DNA of 64,000 nucleotides. It comes from Clostridium sp. (lineage in GTDB: Bacteria > Bacillota > Clostridia > Clostridiales > Clostridiaceae). Location of the stretch: NCBI RefSeq assembly GCF_029267215.1, contig NZ_JARIDH010000081.1, forward strand, positions 1 to 64,000. Direction: 5' to 3'. Below are positions 38,820 to 47,964 of this stretch, one piece after another. How positions within the stretch are numbered: position 1 is the stretch's first letter; every line of letters begins with the position of its first letter. Below the pieces are notes generated by a model. The model had not been told where the DNA came from and searched no databases. It saw only the letters and a program-made list of their open reading frames with translations. Both the position numbers and the translations under genes were made by a program.

Positions 38820-39110
38820 AACACTCTCCATTTAAAAAAATAAATTTAAAATATAAGGTAAATTAATTTTATGTATTTTTAGAAATTTTGAATATTAATG
38901 TTAATTAGTTAATTAAAGAATATACAAATTAAAATTTAAGATTAACAGTTTTTAATAAAACTTAAACATTGATGTTTTCTTATTATCTTATAAATTATAA
39001 AGTTTTTCAATATATATTTAAAAATTTTTTTAACATTAATTTTCTTAAATGAAAAGTAAATTTTTGAAATATCAAAATTACAAAAAAAAACATCGAAATC
39101 ACAAAAAATA
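38820..39110. other. Very AT-rich upstream region of the Mga-like gene
   Basis: No ORF or clear promoter was recognised. A poly-A run (ACAAAAAAAAACATCG) and a second CACAAAAAA lie near 39080-39108, which may bend DNA. Confidence 0.4.
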
Positions 39111-39463
39111 TTGTTTGCTTTAAAATTAATTTATATAATGTTATAAAAATATAAGGTTAAAATTTTATTAATAAGAATGAAAAGTAAATTAGTTAATTCT
39201 AAATACTATATAAAAATTAATGTAAGCATTTTATTAATATTTAATTTAAAAATTGATGAAAATAGAAATATTTTAATAAAAAATGTACGTATTAGTTAAC
39301 ATTAAAAAAGAGGTTAAAATATATAATTTGATATAGTTTAATTAAATATGGAATAAGTGAACATAAGAAAAATATTGTATGTATGAAAAAATATAAAATA
39401 AATTAATTTAAATTATAAAAAAAATAAGGATTTGAAAGGGCTTGTATAAGTCCTTTTTTTTTT
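39111..39463 (+). ncRNA. Possible orphan transcript with promoter and terminator
   Basis: TTGTTT (39111-39116), 17 bp, TATAAT (39134-39139) is a plausible promoter. AAAGGGCTT / AAGTCCTTT plus ten T residues at 39434-39463 is a strong plus-strand terminator with no plus-strand gene before it for 2 kb. Between them is a 40-codon ATG frame at 39177-39299 (starts MKSKLVNSKYYIK) without a ribosome site. The transcript could be a small RNA or encode a small peptide. It lies just upstream of the LytTR regulator. Confidence 0.4.
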
Positions 39464-39619
39464 ATTTAATTTATATAAAAACAATTGGAAATTTTTGAGA
39501 TGGTTTAATTGATTATAAAAGTTTATTAAAAAATTAGAACAAATTAGAATTTATGAGTGGTATTATATAATTATAAAATATAAATTTAAAATTTAATATT
39601 ATTTTAAGGGTGAATGAAG

Positions 39620-40333
39620 ATGAGTATATTTAATATTGCCATATGTGAAGATGAAAGTATTCAAATTGAAAAAATATATGAAATATTAAAAAAATTTGAA
39701 TTGAATGAAGGTATTAAGTTAAATATTGATACTTTCTCTTCAGGAGAAGAATTTATTGAAAATAATTTTGAAAAATATGATATAGTTTTTTTAGATATAA
39801 AAATGAAAGAATTAACAGGTATAGAAATATCTAAAATTATAAGAAAAAGTAATGAAAAAATAAAAATTATATTTATAACAGCATTAGAGCATTATTGGCC
39901 AGAGGGGTATACTGTAAATGCGTATAGATATATTATAAAGCCTATAAAAGAGAATGAATTATATAACATAATAAAGGATTTAATAAAAATAATCAATAAA
40001 AATAAAGAGTTTATATTATTAAAAAAAGATGATGTTTTAGAAAAGGTATTAATTAATGATATTAAATATTTAGGTATAGAAAATAGAAAAGTATTAGTAC
40101 ATACAATTAATGGAGTATATTCTACATATATTCCTTTAGGAAAATGGGAAAGCGAACTTTATGGGCATGATTTTTATAAACCTCATAATAGTTATTTAGT
40201 TAATTTTAAATATATTAAACAAATAAATAAAAATCATGTAGTACTAACTGATGGTGAATTAGTATATGTTTCTCAACGTAAATATAAGGAGTTTAAGGAT
40301 AACTTTATAAAATATGTAAATGGAATTCGTTAA
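39620..40333 (+). CDS. LytTR-family response regulator
   Basis: AgrA/VirR-like response regulator, 237 residues. The receiver domain (about 1-120) has acidic AICEDE near the start, phospho-acceptor Asp59 in VFLDIKM, and Lys in IIKPI. The C-terminal LytTR DNA-binding domain (about 135-237) contains FYKPHNSYLVNFKYI and ELVYVSQRKYKEFK. ATG 39620 is chosen because GGGTGA is then at good distance; 39614 is adjacent to it. The gene for its sensor kinase follows 28 nt later. Confidence 0.92.
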   Translation: MSIFNIAICEDESIQIEKIYEILKKFELNEGIKLNIDTFSSGEEFIENNFEKYDIVFLDIKMKELTGIEISKIIRKSNEKIKIIFITALEHYWPEGYTVNAYRYIIKPIKENELYNIIKDLIKIINKNKEFILLKKDDVLEKVLINDIKYLGIENRKVLVHTINGVYSTYIPLGKWESELYGHDFYKPHNSYLVNFKYIKQINKNHVVLTDGELVYVSQRKYKEFKDNFIKYVNGIR

Positions 40334-40361
40334 CCATATATTTAAATAAGAGGATTTAGAT

Positions 40362-42047
40362 ATGAATAATGTAAAAAAAAGATTTAAGATTTATCTAAGT
40401 GTTTTGGTATTATGCATAATCTCAATAGGGGTTTTAATGTATAAATATTTTTTAGATAATAAAAGGGATTATAAAGAACGATTAAAAGATGTTAATGAAA
40501 TTGTTATTGACACTCAAAAGAAAAGGATTAAAGAAATTGTAGATAATACAATAAATAATATTGAATTAGATCAAGAAAGAGTCATAAGTACAAAAGAGAA
40601 AGAGATTGAGGGTATTTTACTTCTTTTTGATAATTTAGGTAAAGACTTAAGCACAAAAAAGATAGTTAATATAGTTCAAAAAATTGGAAATAAATTTGAT
40701 GAAAATTCAAAAATAAGATTAATTGTATGGAATGTAGATAAAAAGAAGATAGAATACTCAAATGATAAAAATATAGATACTAACAATATAGATAAAGAAG
40801 ATGTTTTAAGATATACAAAAGATAACTATGAATTAAGAAAAATTAAAAATATAGGAAGTTCTAAAATATTAATTTTGGGAGTGAGTAAAAAAGACATAGA
40901 TGATAAAGTAAAGCAAATTTCTATTAAGCGGATAAGAGAATCTAAATTAGATGATTGTGGATATATATGGATTAATGAAATAGTAAATTATAATGGAGGA
41001 GAAAATTATGCTAAAAGATTAGTTAATCCAAATTTAAAAGATAGAGAAGGCGAATTTTTATCAACAAATCTTAAAGATTGTGATGGAAGAAGACCTTATT
41101 TAAAAGAACTAGATGATATAAAGGAAAAAGGTGAATCATATAATGAATATAATTTTAAGAAGCCAAACTCAAATGAGATAGGTTTAAAATTAAGCTATGC
41201 TAAACTTTATAAAAAGTATAATTGGATAATAGCAACTGGAGTATATTTAGATGATTTACAAAGTTATAATAAAAAATACAACAAAGAATTTCAAGAAAAG
41301 TTTAAAAAACAAGAGGTAGTAAGAATGATTAATATTTTACTATTATTTATTTATGCTATTATTACAGGTGGAATAATTTTCAATTATACTACAATGAAAA
41401 AAAAGATAATAATTAAAGAAAAAAATAGGTTGTTAAAATCTCATTATGATATACTCTCTCATAAGAATGATGAGGCTAATAAAATAATTCATGATATCAA
41501 AAATCACTTAACAACTATGTATGCATTAGCAAAAGAAGATAACAATAACTTAGTAGAATATTTAAATAGTGTAGATAAAGATATACATAAATATGGAAAT
41601 AAAGTTATAACTGGAAATAAAATTGTGGATATTGTTTTAAATGAAAATATGGAATTGATGAAAAAAAAGAATATAAATTTCATACATAGTATTGAAAAAA
41701 TAAATTTAGATTTTATAGAAAATAAAGATTTAGTAGGTATTTTAAGTAATTTATTTAATAATGCAATTGAAAGTGTAGAAAAGTGTAATGAAAAAGAAGT
41801 AGAATTTATATTATATAGTTTTAATAATGGCTATGTAATTATTAAAATGGTTAACACTTGTGAAAAGGAGCCTGTTGTTAAAGGTGGTAAACTAGTTACA
41901 ACAAAAGCAAAGAAAGATCATCATGGATATGGTGTTGGAATAGTAGAATCAATAATAAAAAAATACAACGGCGATTTAGAATGGGAATATAATAAAGAAA
42001 ATGAGCTTTTTAGTATTTTAATAATGATTCCTATTAAAGAGGATTAG
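40362..42047 (+). CDS. Sensor histidine kinase, Cache domain plus GHKL ATPase
   Basis: Membrane sensor of 561 residues. TM1 (about 9-30), an extracellular Cache-like domain (about 31-320) with ESKLDDCGYIWINEI and NPNLKDREGEF, TM2 (about 323-345), then a cytoplasmic kinase of the AgrC/VirS type. The phospho-acceptor is His377 in IIHDIKNHL; the ATP-binding region shows NLFNNAIESVE and HHGYGVGIVESI. Cache domains bind small ligands such as amino acids or carboxylates. This pairing with a peptide-type (10HPK) kinase core differs from classic AgrC, whose sensor is polytopic. Confidence 0.88.
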   Translation: MNNVKKRFKIYLSVLVLCIISIGVLMYKYFLDNKRDYKERLKDVNEIVIDTQKKRIKEIVDNTINNIELDQERVISTKEKEIEGILLLFDNLGKDLSTKKIVNIVQKIGNKFDENSKIRLIVWNVDKKKIEYSNDKNIDTNNIDKEDVLRYTKDNYELRKIKNIGSSKILILGVSKKDIDDKVKQISIKRIRESKLDDCGYIWINEIVNYNGGENYAKRLVNPNLKDREGEFLSTNLKDCDGRRPYLKELDDIKEKGESYNEYNFKKPNSNEIGLKLSYAKLYKKYNWIIATGVYLDDLQSYNKKYNKEFQEKFKKQEVVRMINILLLFIYAIITGGIIFNYTTMKKKIIIKEKNRLLKSHYDILSHKNDEANKIIHDIKNHLTTMYALAKEDNNNLVEYLNSVDKDIHKYGNKVITGNKIVDIVLNENMELMKKKNINFIHSIEKINLDFIENKDLVGILSNLFNNAIESVEKCNEKEVEFILYSFNNGYVIIKMVNTCEKEPVVKGGKLVTTKAKKDHHGYGVGIVESIIKKYNGDLEWEYNKENELFSILIMIPIKED

Positions 42048-42071
42048 TTAATGCCCCATTGTAATTTTTAT

Positions 42072-42103
42072 AGAAGAACTCAAAAAAGAGTTCTTCTTTT
42101 TTT
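42072..42103 (+). terminator. Terminator of the two-component system
   Basis: Stem AGAAGAACTC / GAGTTCTTCT, A6 loop, seven T residues. Confidence 0.95.
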
Positions 42104-42253
42104 ATCAGAAATTTAACTTTATGTTACATCATTTTTTTGTTTTTTTTAGAAAAATGTTGACAAAAAATTTTGTTGCAAAAATATATAATGAAAATATAAA
42201 ATAGTGTACTTTATAAATTTATAAAAAATGTATCAAAGAAGGGCGGAATTTAT

Positions 42254-43279
42254 ATGAGTAAATTAAAAAACAAAATAGCTAAGACAATAACGGCCACTGT
42301 AACAACGACTGTAATAGCTACAGGTGTATATGCTCCTTTTAGCAGTTTAACACAAGTTTCAGCAGCTCAGTTAAGATTAACAGATGAAGAAATTATGAAC
42401 ATTCAAAAAGATAGAGAGATAACAGAAATAATAAATAGTAAAGAATATAAAGAGTTGGTGAAGAGTATAAATCTTGCTGAAAGAATATCTGGGTCAAAGG
42501 ATGCTGATTCTATATACACAAAAGATTCATTGAAAAAGTTAAGGGATGAAATTAAGAATTCAAAAAAAGTAGTAGATGAAAAGCAAAATTTAACAAAAGA
42601 ATTAGTTCAAAAAACAAGAGATAAGTTAGATTTAGCTATAGTTAATATGATTAAATTAAAAGATCTTAAACCTGAAATAAAGAAACCAGAGGTAAATAAA
42701 CCTGAAACAAAGAAACCAGAGGTAAATAAACCTGAAATAAAGAAGCCTGAGGTAAATAAACCTGAAACAAAGAAACCAGAGGTAAATAAGCCTGAAATAA
42801 AGAAGCCAGAGGTAAATAAGCCTGAAATAAAGAAACCAGAGGTAAATAAGCCTGAAATAAAGAAGCCAGAGGTAAATAAGCCTGAAATAAAGAAGCCAGA
42901 GGTAAATAAACCTGAAATAAAGAAGCCAGAGGTAAATAAGCCTGAAATAAAGAAACCAGAGGTAAATAAACCTGAAATAAAGAAACCAGAGGTAAATAAA
43001 CCTGAAATAAAGAAGCCAGAGGTAAATAAACCTGAAACAAAGAAACCAGAGGTAAACAAACCTGAAATAAAGAAGCCAGAGGTAAATAAACCTGAAACAA
43101 AGAAACCAGAGGTAAACAAACCTGAAACAAAGAAACCAGAGGTAAAGAAAGTTGATAAAAGTGAAAGAGCAATTCCTAAAACTGGGGATTCAGGGGTATT
43201 AGGATTTGCAACTTTAGGATTTACGAGTTTGTTAGGACTTGTTTTAAATAAATTTAAATTTAGAAAAAATAACTTTTAA
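42254..43279 (+). CDS. Cell-wall-anchored protein with Pro/Glu/Lys decapeptide repeats
   Basis: Secreted surface protein, 341 residues. A signal peptide (about 1-37, cleaving near QVSAA) is followed by a charged helical N domain (about 38-138; it resembles FIVAR-like modules, VDEKQNLTKELVQKTRDKLD). Sixteen ten-residue repeats of PEIKKPEVNK or PETKKPEVNK span residues 140-299. The sortase signal IPKTG is at 307-311, then a hydrophobic stretch and KFRKNN tail. The repeat region is probably an extended wall-spanning stalk. Function of the exposed domain is unknown. AAGAAGGGCGG serves the ATG. The upstream two-component system is a possible regulator. Confidence 0.85.
   Translation: MSKLKNKIAKTITATVTTTVIATGVYAPFSSLTQVSAAQLRLTDEEIMNIQKDREITEIINSKEYKELVKSINLAERISGSKDADSIYTKDSLKKLRDEIKNSKKVVDEKQNLTKELVQKTRDKLDLAIVNMIKLKDLKPEIKKPEVNKPETKKPEVNKPEIKKPEVNKPETKKPEVNKPEIKKPEVNKPEIKKPEVNKPEIKKPEVNKPEIKKPEVNKPEIKKPEVNKPEIKKPEVNKPEIKKPEVNKPEIKKPEVNKPETKKPEVNKPEIKKPEVNKPETKKPEVNKPETKKPEVKKVDKSERAIPKTGDSGVLGFATLGFTSLLGLVLNKFKFRKNNF
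42671..43150 (+). repeat. 16 tandem 30-bp coding repeats
   Basis: Exact 30-bp period, 16 units, differing mainly at Ile/Thr (ATA/ACA) and at synonymous third positions (AAA/AAG). High DNA identity implies recent expansion or homogenisation, so copy number should vary between strains. Confidence 0.95.
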
Positions 43280-43528
43280 TATTTATAGTTAAAGTTTATT
43301 TTTGTAAATATTTAAAAAGCTCAAAAGTTTTTTAATTTTAATAAAAAAAAGATAAGTCAACTTTGTTTTATGTATGATACTATTAAATTAGCTACTTAAA
43401 TGTGGCTAAAAACACTTCAAATTATGTATATTTTTTAATTAACTAACTAACTAACAATTAAAATTTTCATTACCTAAAAGATTAAAAAGCAGATAGTTCA
43501 AAATCAAGTCAAAGTCAAAATTAAGTTT

Positions 43529-43562
43529 AGAGTGTCTGAAAATAGACACTCTTTTCTTTTTA
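43529..43562 (+). terminator. Terminator after the surface protein gene
   Basis: Stem AGAGTGTCT / AGACACTCT with a 6-nt loop then TTTCTTTTT, 250 bases past the stop. The intervening AT-rich segment includes the near-tandem TAACTAACTAACTAAC at about 43438. Confidence 0.85.
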
Positions 43563-43748
43563 AACAAAATAAAATTATGTGATAAAAATTTAATAAAAAC
43601 TATTTGTAATAAATTTACATTAAATTAATAGAAATAAAAGGAAAAAACTTAAAGAAAAAGGTATTATTGTATTGTAAGAGTTTATTCAGGAATTTAACTA
43701 TGAAAAGAGAAATTTATTTATATGATTAAAAAAGGGGAATTGAAATTT

Positions 43749-44264
43749 ATGGAGGATAGAATAGAAAACTTACAAACAATAATAAAGAAGATTCTAGCCA
43801 CTACAGATGAACAGATTAACGGGGATTTAAAGGAATCCTTAAGATTTAGAATGTCAGTAGCAGAGAATATGCGTGGTGAGGTTAGACATTTAAAATGCTT
43901 AAGGGAGTTAGCAGAAAATAAGCTACAGGAATTTTTCTTGAAGGAGGATTTCCCTAAAAATTATAATAATTTCTTAAGAGTTTGGGGTGAACTTAGAGAG
44001 AAAGCTAAAGATTTTTGCAATGATCCTAAGTATGATTATACTGAAGAAAGATATAAGTATGAGTTTATATATTATGAGGTTTACTGTAATGTATATTTAA
44101 GGTATTCTTTAGGGGTACTTTTTAATGGATATAATCAGCTTATAATTGATGAATTAAAAAATTATAATTATTTAGAGATAATTCAAATGTATAGATATTA
44201 TCTTCATAAAATAACTCTTAGAAAATTAGAGAAGAGTTTTAAATTAGAAAAAGTAAATATTTAG
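43749..44264 (+). CDS. Hypothetical helical protein
   Basis: I do not recognise this protein (171 residues from ATG 43749; an in-frame ATG at 43722 would add nine). It is soluble, charged and predicted mostly helical, with RFRMSVAENMRGEVRHLK and a Tyr-rich C-terminal half (YKYEFIYYEVYCNVYLRY). No signal peptide, membrane segment or cysteine pair is seen. GGGG at 43732-43735 is a weak ribosome site. It stands alone between two terminators. Codon use is like the neighbours. Confidence 0.75.
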   Translation: MEDRIENLQTIIKKILATTDEQINGDLKESLRFRMSVAENMRGEVRHLKCLRELAENKLQEFFLKEDFPKNYNNFLRVWGELREKAKDFCNDPKYDYTEERYKYEFIYYEVYCNVYLRYSLGVLFNGYNQLIIDELKNYNYLEIIQMYRYYLHKITLRKLEKSFKLEKVNI

Positions 44265-44279
44265 TATGATTTTTTAATA

Positions 44280-44381
44280 GAGTTTTTTCAGAGCTTATAA
44301 GTAAATTTATAAATAAGTTAGTTATTTAATTTCACCAACAAATTTATAAGTTTGATTAAGGGGGTGAGAAAACTCTTTTTT
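44280..44381 (+). terminator. Large composite hairpin and terminator
   Basis: GAGTTTTTTCA (44280-44290) pairs with TGAGAAAACTC (44365-44375), followed by six T residues. Inside, CTTATAA pairs with TTATAAG. About 95 nt of structure is unusual for a simple terminator. The remaining 230 bases to 44610 are AT-rich with no clear feature. Confidence 0.6.
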
Positions 44382-44610
44382 ACTATTCCATAATTTTATA
44401 GGTTTAATTAGTAATTGATTTGTACCAAGTTCTATAGTTAAAATAAAAGATTTTTACTCAGGATTAAAATTTACAATAAAAAGTAGGTTTAAAATTATTA
44501 AATTAGATTAAATAAAGATTTTAACTAAACACTATATTTAAAAAATGGTAAAATAATGTTATTATTTTATTAACAAAATTATCTAAATAGAAAGAGGGGA
44601 TTGAGAATAT

Positions 44611-45501
44611 ATGAGGATTGAAGCCAAAGAAATAAGTAAGTCATTTGGAGATGTTAAGGCTTTGCAAAGTTTAAGCTTTACAATTGAAAAAGGAAAGGCT
44701 TTAGGATTACTTGGGAGAAATGGTGCTGGAAAAACAACAGCTATAAGACTTCTACTTGGTATAATTCCAAGTGATACAGGAAAAGTTTTAGTAGATAATA
44801 AAAAACTAAATTTTGAGGATAAGTCTTTTGGATATTTACCAGAGGAAAGAGGGCTTTATCTTAAATACAAAGTTAAAAACCAACTTATGTACTTTGCATC
44901 TCTTTATGGAATTAAGAGAAAGGATGCTTTAAAAAGTATTGAGTATTGGCTTGAAAAATTTGAGATAAGCGAGTATTTAAATAAAAAGGTTGAAACTTTA
45001 TCAAAGGGGAATAAACAAAAAATTCAACTTATAATCGCACTTATGCATGATCCAGAAGTAATAATTTTAGATGAGCCATTTAGTGGACTAGATCCAGTAA
45101 ATGTGGAACTTTTCAAAAGTGTAATTAGAGAACTTCTTCAGCAAGGAAAAACTTTGATTTTTAGTAGTCATAGAATGTCTGATGTAGAAGAGTTTTGTGA
45201 TGATATTATAATGCTTAAAAAGGGTGAAACAATTCTTCAAGGAAATCTTAATAAGATAAAAGAAGAGTATGGAATTAAAGGACTTGTTGTTGAAGGAAAA
45301 GAAGAGGTTAAAACATTCTTAGAGAGTGAAGGATTTACTCCTTTTGAATTTAAGAAGGGGAGTTATAGAATAGATCTTAAGGATTTAGAAAAAGCTAAGG
45401 AACTTCTAAGAAAAATCACCAATTCTAATATGGATATAATAGGTTTTTACTTTGAAAGGCCTTCATTAAATGATATCTTTATAGAAAGGTTAGGTGATTA
45501 A
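44611..45501 (+). CDS. ABC transporter ATP-binding protein (ABC-2 export type)
   Basis: ATPase subunit, 296 residues. Walker A GRNGAGKTT (about 36-44), the signature region TLSKGNKQKIQ, Walker B VIILDEPFSGLDP, and H-loop FSSHR. The C-terminal extension (about 225-296) is typical of NatA/YhaQ exporters. It pairs with the following permease gene, whose start overlaps or abuts its stop. Cargo could be sodium, a drug or a peptide; the sequence does not decide. Confidence 0.93.
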   Translation: MRIEAKEISKSFGDVKALQSLSFTIEKGKALGLLGRNGAGKTTAIRLLLGIIPSDTGKVLVDNKKLNFEDKSFGYLPEERGLYLKYKVKNQLMYFASLYGIKRKDALKSIEYWLEKFEISEYLNKKVETLSKGNKQKIQLIIALMHDPEVIILDEPFSGLDPVNVELFKSVIRELLQQGKTLIFSSHRMSDVEEFCDDIIMLKKGETILQGNLNKIKEEYGIKGLVVEGKEEVKTFLESEGFTPFEFKKGSYRIDLKDLEKAKELLRKITNSNMDIIGFYFERPSLNDIFIERLGD

Positions 45502-45502
45502 T

Positions 45503-46714
45503 ATGAAGAAGTTTTGGAGTATTTTTGCTTTTACTTATAAAGAATTTATAAAGAATAAAGGACTTATAATTTCCACAATAATTACATTAGTTTTAATGCT
45601 TGGATTTTTTAATGCTAACAAGATAATTGGATTATTTAAAGGAAATTCTTCTAAGGACTTAATTATGGTAAGTACACAAGCTAGAGAAGAGGTTTTAAAT
45701 AAGGATGTATTAAGTAGATTAAATGATCATGGCTTTGAAATTCAATTAACTAATAATGAGGATGAAGCTTATAAGATTAAAAAGGAAATTAAAAATGGAG
45801 ATTCAAAATATAAAGCTTTGCTTGAGATAACAGAAGGAAAAGAATTAACAGGAAAACTTTTTGTAAATGAAATACCTAAAGAATCTTTAACTAAGAAGAT
45901 TAATACAATTTTAAACGATGCTAAATTTACCTTTACTATGCATAAATATAATTTAACTAAAGATGAGTATGAAAATATAATGAGTCCTGCTAAATTAGAG
46001 ATTATTCAAAGTGGTAATGCATCTCATGAAAGAATGATCTTAGTTTATGCTCTTGTATTTGGAATATATATGATAACTCTTACTTTTGGAAGTATGGTTG
46101 CAAATTCAGTTGTAGAAGAGAAAAGTAATAGAATAATGGAAACATTAATAACAATGGCTAAACCTATGGAATTATTCTTTGGAAAAGTATTAGGAGTTTG
46201 TGCAGTTGGACTTACTCAAATTGCTATTTTTTTAGGATTTGGCTTTATAATGCTTAAGACATCTGGAATAAGTTTAGAAGCAATAAGTTCATTAAACTTA
46301 AATGCAGGAATAATATTTTCTTTTATTTTTTACTTTATTTTAGGATATTTAACATTTTCAATGCTTTATGCAGCAGTTGCCTCCCTTGCAACAAGTTCGC
46401 AGGATGTAAACTCATCAATGGGGGCAATAACATTTATTTTTGTAGGAGTTTTCATGCTTGCAATGAATTGTATGTTTAATATTGAATCAACCTTAGCAAA
46501 AGTATTTAGCTATGTTCCATTTGCTTCCCCTTTAATAATGTTTGAGAGAATAGTATTATCTAAGGTTACATTTATGGAAATATTAATAACTACCATAATA
46601 AACGTAGGTTTCATATTAATAGTTGGATATTTCAGTAGTAAATTATACAAAAAAGGATCTTTACACTATGGTAAAAAAGCTTCTTTAATTAAGATGATTA
46701 GAGGAAAAGAGTAA
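45503..46714 (+). CDS. ABC-2 family permease (NatB/YhaP-like)
   Basis: Membrane subunit of about 403 residues: one N-terminal transmembrane helix (about 20-40), a large extracytoplasmic loop (about 45-175), then five or six helices. The conserved VVEEKSNRIMETLITMAKPMEL between helices 2 and 3 is characteristic of NatB/YhaP permeases. ATG 45503 with AGGTGA upstream is preferred to the GTG at 45494. Translationally coupled to the ATPase gene. Confidence 0.9.
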   Translation: MKKFWSIFAFTYKEFIKNKGLIISTIITLVLMLGFFNANKIIGLFKGNSSKDLIMVSTQAREEVLNKDVLSRLNDHGFEIQLTNNEDEAYKIKKEIKNGDSKYKALLEITEGKELTGKLFVNEIPKESLTKKINTILNDAKFTFTMHKYNLTKDEYENIMSPAKLEIIQSGNASHERMILVYALVFGIYMITLTFGSMVANSVVEEKSNRIMETLITMAKPMELFFGKVLGVCAVGLTQIAIFLGFGFIMLKTSGISLEAISSLNLNAGIIFSFIFYFILGYLTFSMLYAAVASLATSSQDVNSSMGAITFIFVGVFMLAMNCMFNIESTLAKVFSYVPFASPLIMFERIVLSKVTFMEILITTIINVGFILIVGYFSSKLYKKGSLHYGKKASLIKMIRGKE

Positions 46715-46797
46715 ATTGTGATGAAATTTTGGTGTTTGTAAAATAATAGTAAGTGTGGTATTATTCATCAATAAGAAATATTATGGGAGTGATTTTT

Positions 46798-47790
46798 ATG
46801 TGTACAAGCTTAACATTAGAAACAAAAGATGGATTTCACTTATTTGGAAGGAATATGGATTTAGAATATTCATTTAATCAGTCAATAATATATATACCAA
46901 GAAATTATAAAGCTATTAATAAAGGGGATAATAATAGGGAAACAAAGACTAAGTATGCAATATTAGGAATGGGTACAACTTTTAATAATTATCCTACCTT
47001 TGCAGATGCTATGAATGAAAAAGGGGTAGCCTGTGCAGGGTTAAACTTTCCAGGATATGCTAAATATTCAGAGGAAATAGTAGAAGGAAAAAATAATGTT
47101 CCAGTATATGATTTTCCACTTTGGATATTAGCTAATTTTAGCAGCTTAGAAGAGGTTAAAAAAGAATTAGAAAATACAGTTATAGTTGATATACCAATAG
47201 ATAAAAAGATACAAAATACAACTATGCATTGGATGGTAACAGACAAAACAGGTAAATCAATAGTAATTGAGAATACAATAGATGGCTTAAAGGTATTTGA
47301 TAATAAGGTGGGTGTTTTGACAAATTCACCATCTTTTGATTGGCATATGACAAATTTACGTCAGTATATATCAATGAATAATAATCATGTTAGTTCAAAT
47401 AAAGTTGGAGAGGAAGAATTAACAGCTTTAGGAGTAGGAACTGGATTAATTGGTTTTCCAGGAGATTTTACACCAGCTTCTAGATTTGTGAGAACAGTTT
47501 ATTTAAGAAATGCCATGATGACAAATGCAAAAGAAACAGCTGATATAATGGGCTTTTTCCACATACTAAATAATGTGGCCATGGTAAAAGGTTCTGTAAT
47601 GACTAAGGATAATAAAATTGATATGACACAATATACAAGTTGTATGGATTTGGAAAATAAAGTTTATTATTATAACACTTATGATAGCAGTCAATTAAAT
47701 GCAATAGATATGAAAAAAGAAGATTTAAATGGAAAAGAAATAAAGATTTTTAAATATAACACAACTTTAAAAATAAATTATGAAAATTAG
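46798..47790 (+). CDS. Choloylglycine hydrolase (bile salt hydrolase family)
   Basis: Ntn-hydrolase of 330 residues that deconjugates glycine or taurine bile salts, exposed after Met removal with nucleophile Cys2 (MCTSLTLETKDG). Active-site matches are FGRNMD (Arg/Asp), CAGLNFP (Asn), GVLTNSPSFDW (Asn) and TPASRFVRT (Arg). ATG 46798 with GGGAGTGAT upstream gives Cys2. Compared with the well-studied C. perfringens CBAH-1 as I remember it, the protein is the same length but clearly diverged (for example Ser rather than Gly at position 4). A penicillin V acylase activity is an alternative. Confidence 0.92.
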   Translation: MCTSLTLETKDGFHLFGRNMDLEYSFNQSIIYIPRNYKAINKGDNNRETKTKYAILGMGTTFNNYPTFADAMNEKGVACAGLNFPGYAKYSEEIVEGKNNVPVYDFPLWILANFSSLEEVKKELENTVIVDIPIDKKIQNTTMHWMVTDKTGKSIVIENTIDGLKVFDNKVGVLTNSPSFDWHMTNLRQYISMNNNHVSSNKVGEEELTALGVGTGLIGFPGDFTPASRFVRTVYLRNAMMTNAKETADIMGFFHILNNVAMVKGSVMTKDNKIDMTQYTSCMDLENKVYYYNTYDSSQLNAIDMKKEDLNGKEIKIFKYNTTLKINYEN

Positions 47791-47964
47791 TGTAGTATTA
47801 TAATTCAATGTGAAATTAAATCTTGTTTTAAAACTTTGAGTAAATATTTTCTATATGAAACTAGAAAATCATATTAATTTAGCATTAATTTTAAATAAAA
47901 ATATTGAAAATATTAAAAGTTGAGTATATAATATAAAAAAATGAAAACAAATTAAAAACTATGA

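Noticed and set aside
42104-42253. VirR box or strong promoter upstream of the surface protein gene
   Set aside because: No CCCAGTT direct repeats are present, and the TTGACA and TATAAT here are 21 bp apart, too far for a normal promoter.
42671-43150. Regular 30-bp repeats considered as CRISPR
   Set aside because: Units are contiguous with no spacers and are in frame within a surface protein gene.
42607-43172. Two long open frames antisense to the decapeptide repeat region
   Set aside because: They are mirror products of the 30-bp repeats (low-complexity Phe/Ser/Gly or Leu/Ser strings), lack ribosome sites, and the plus-strand frame has signal peptide and sortase signal.
44436-44452. TATAGTTAAAATAAAA shared with 29246 and 29310 as a regulatory motif
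   Set aside because: Short and AT-rich; in this base composition three copies could arise by chance or be remnants of a repeat.
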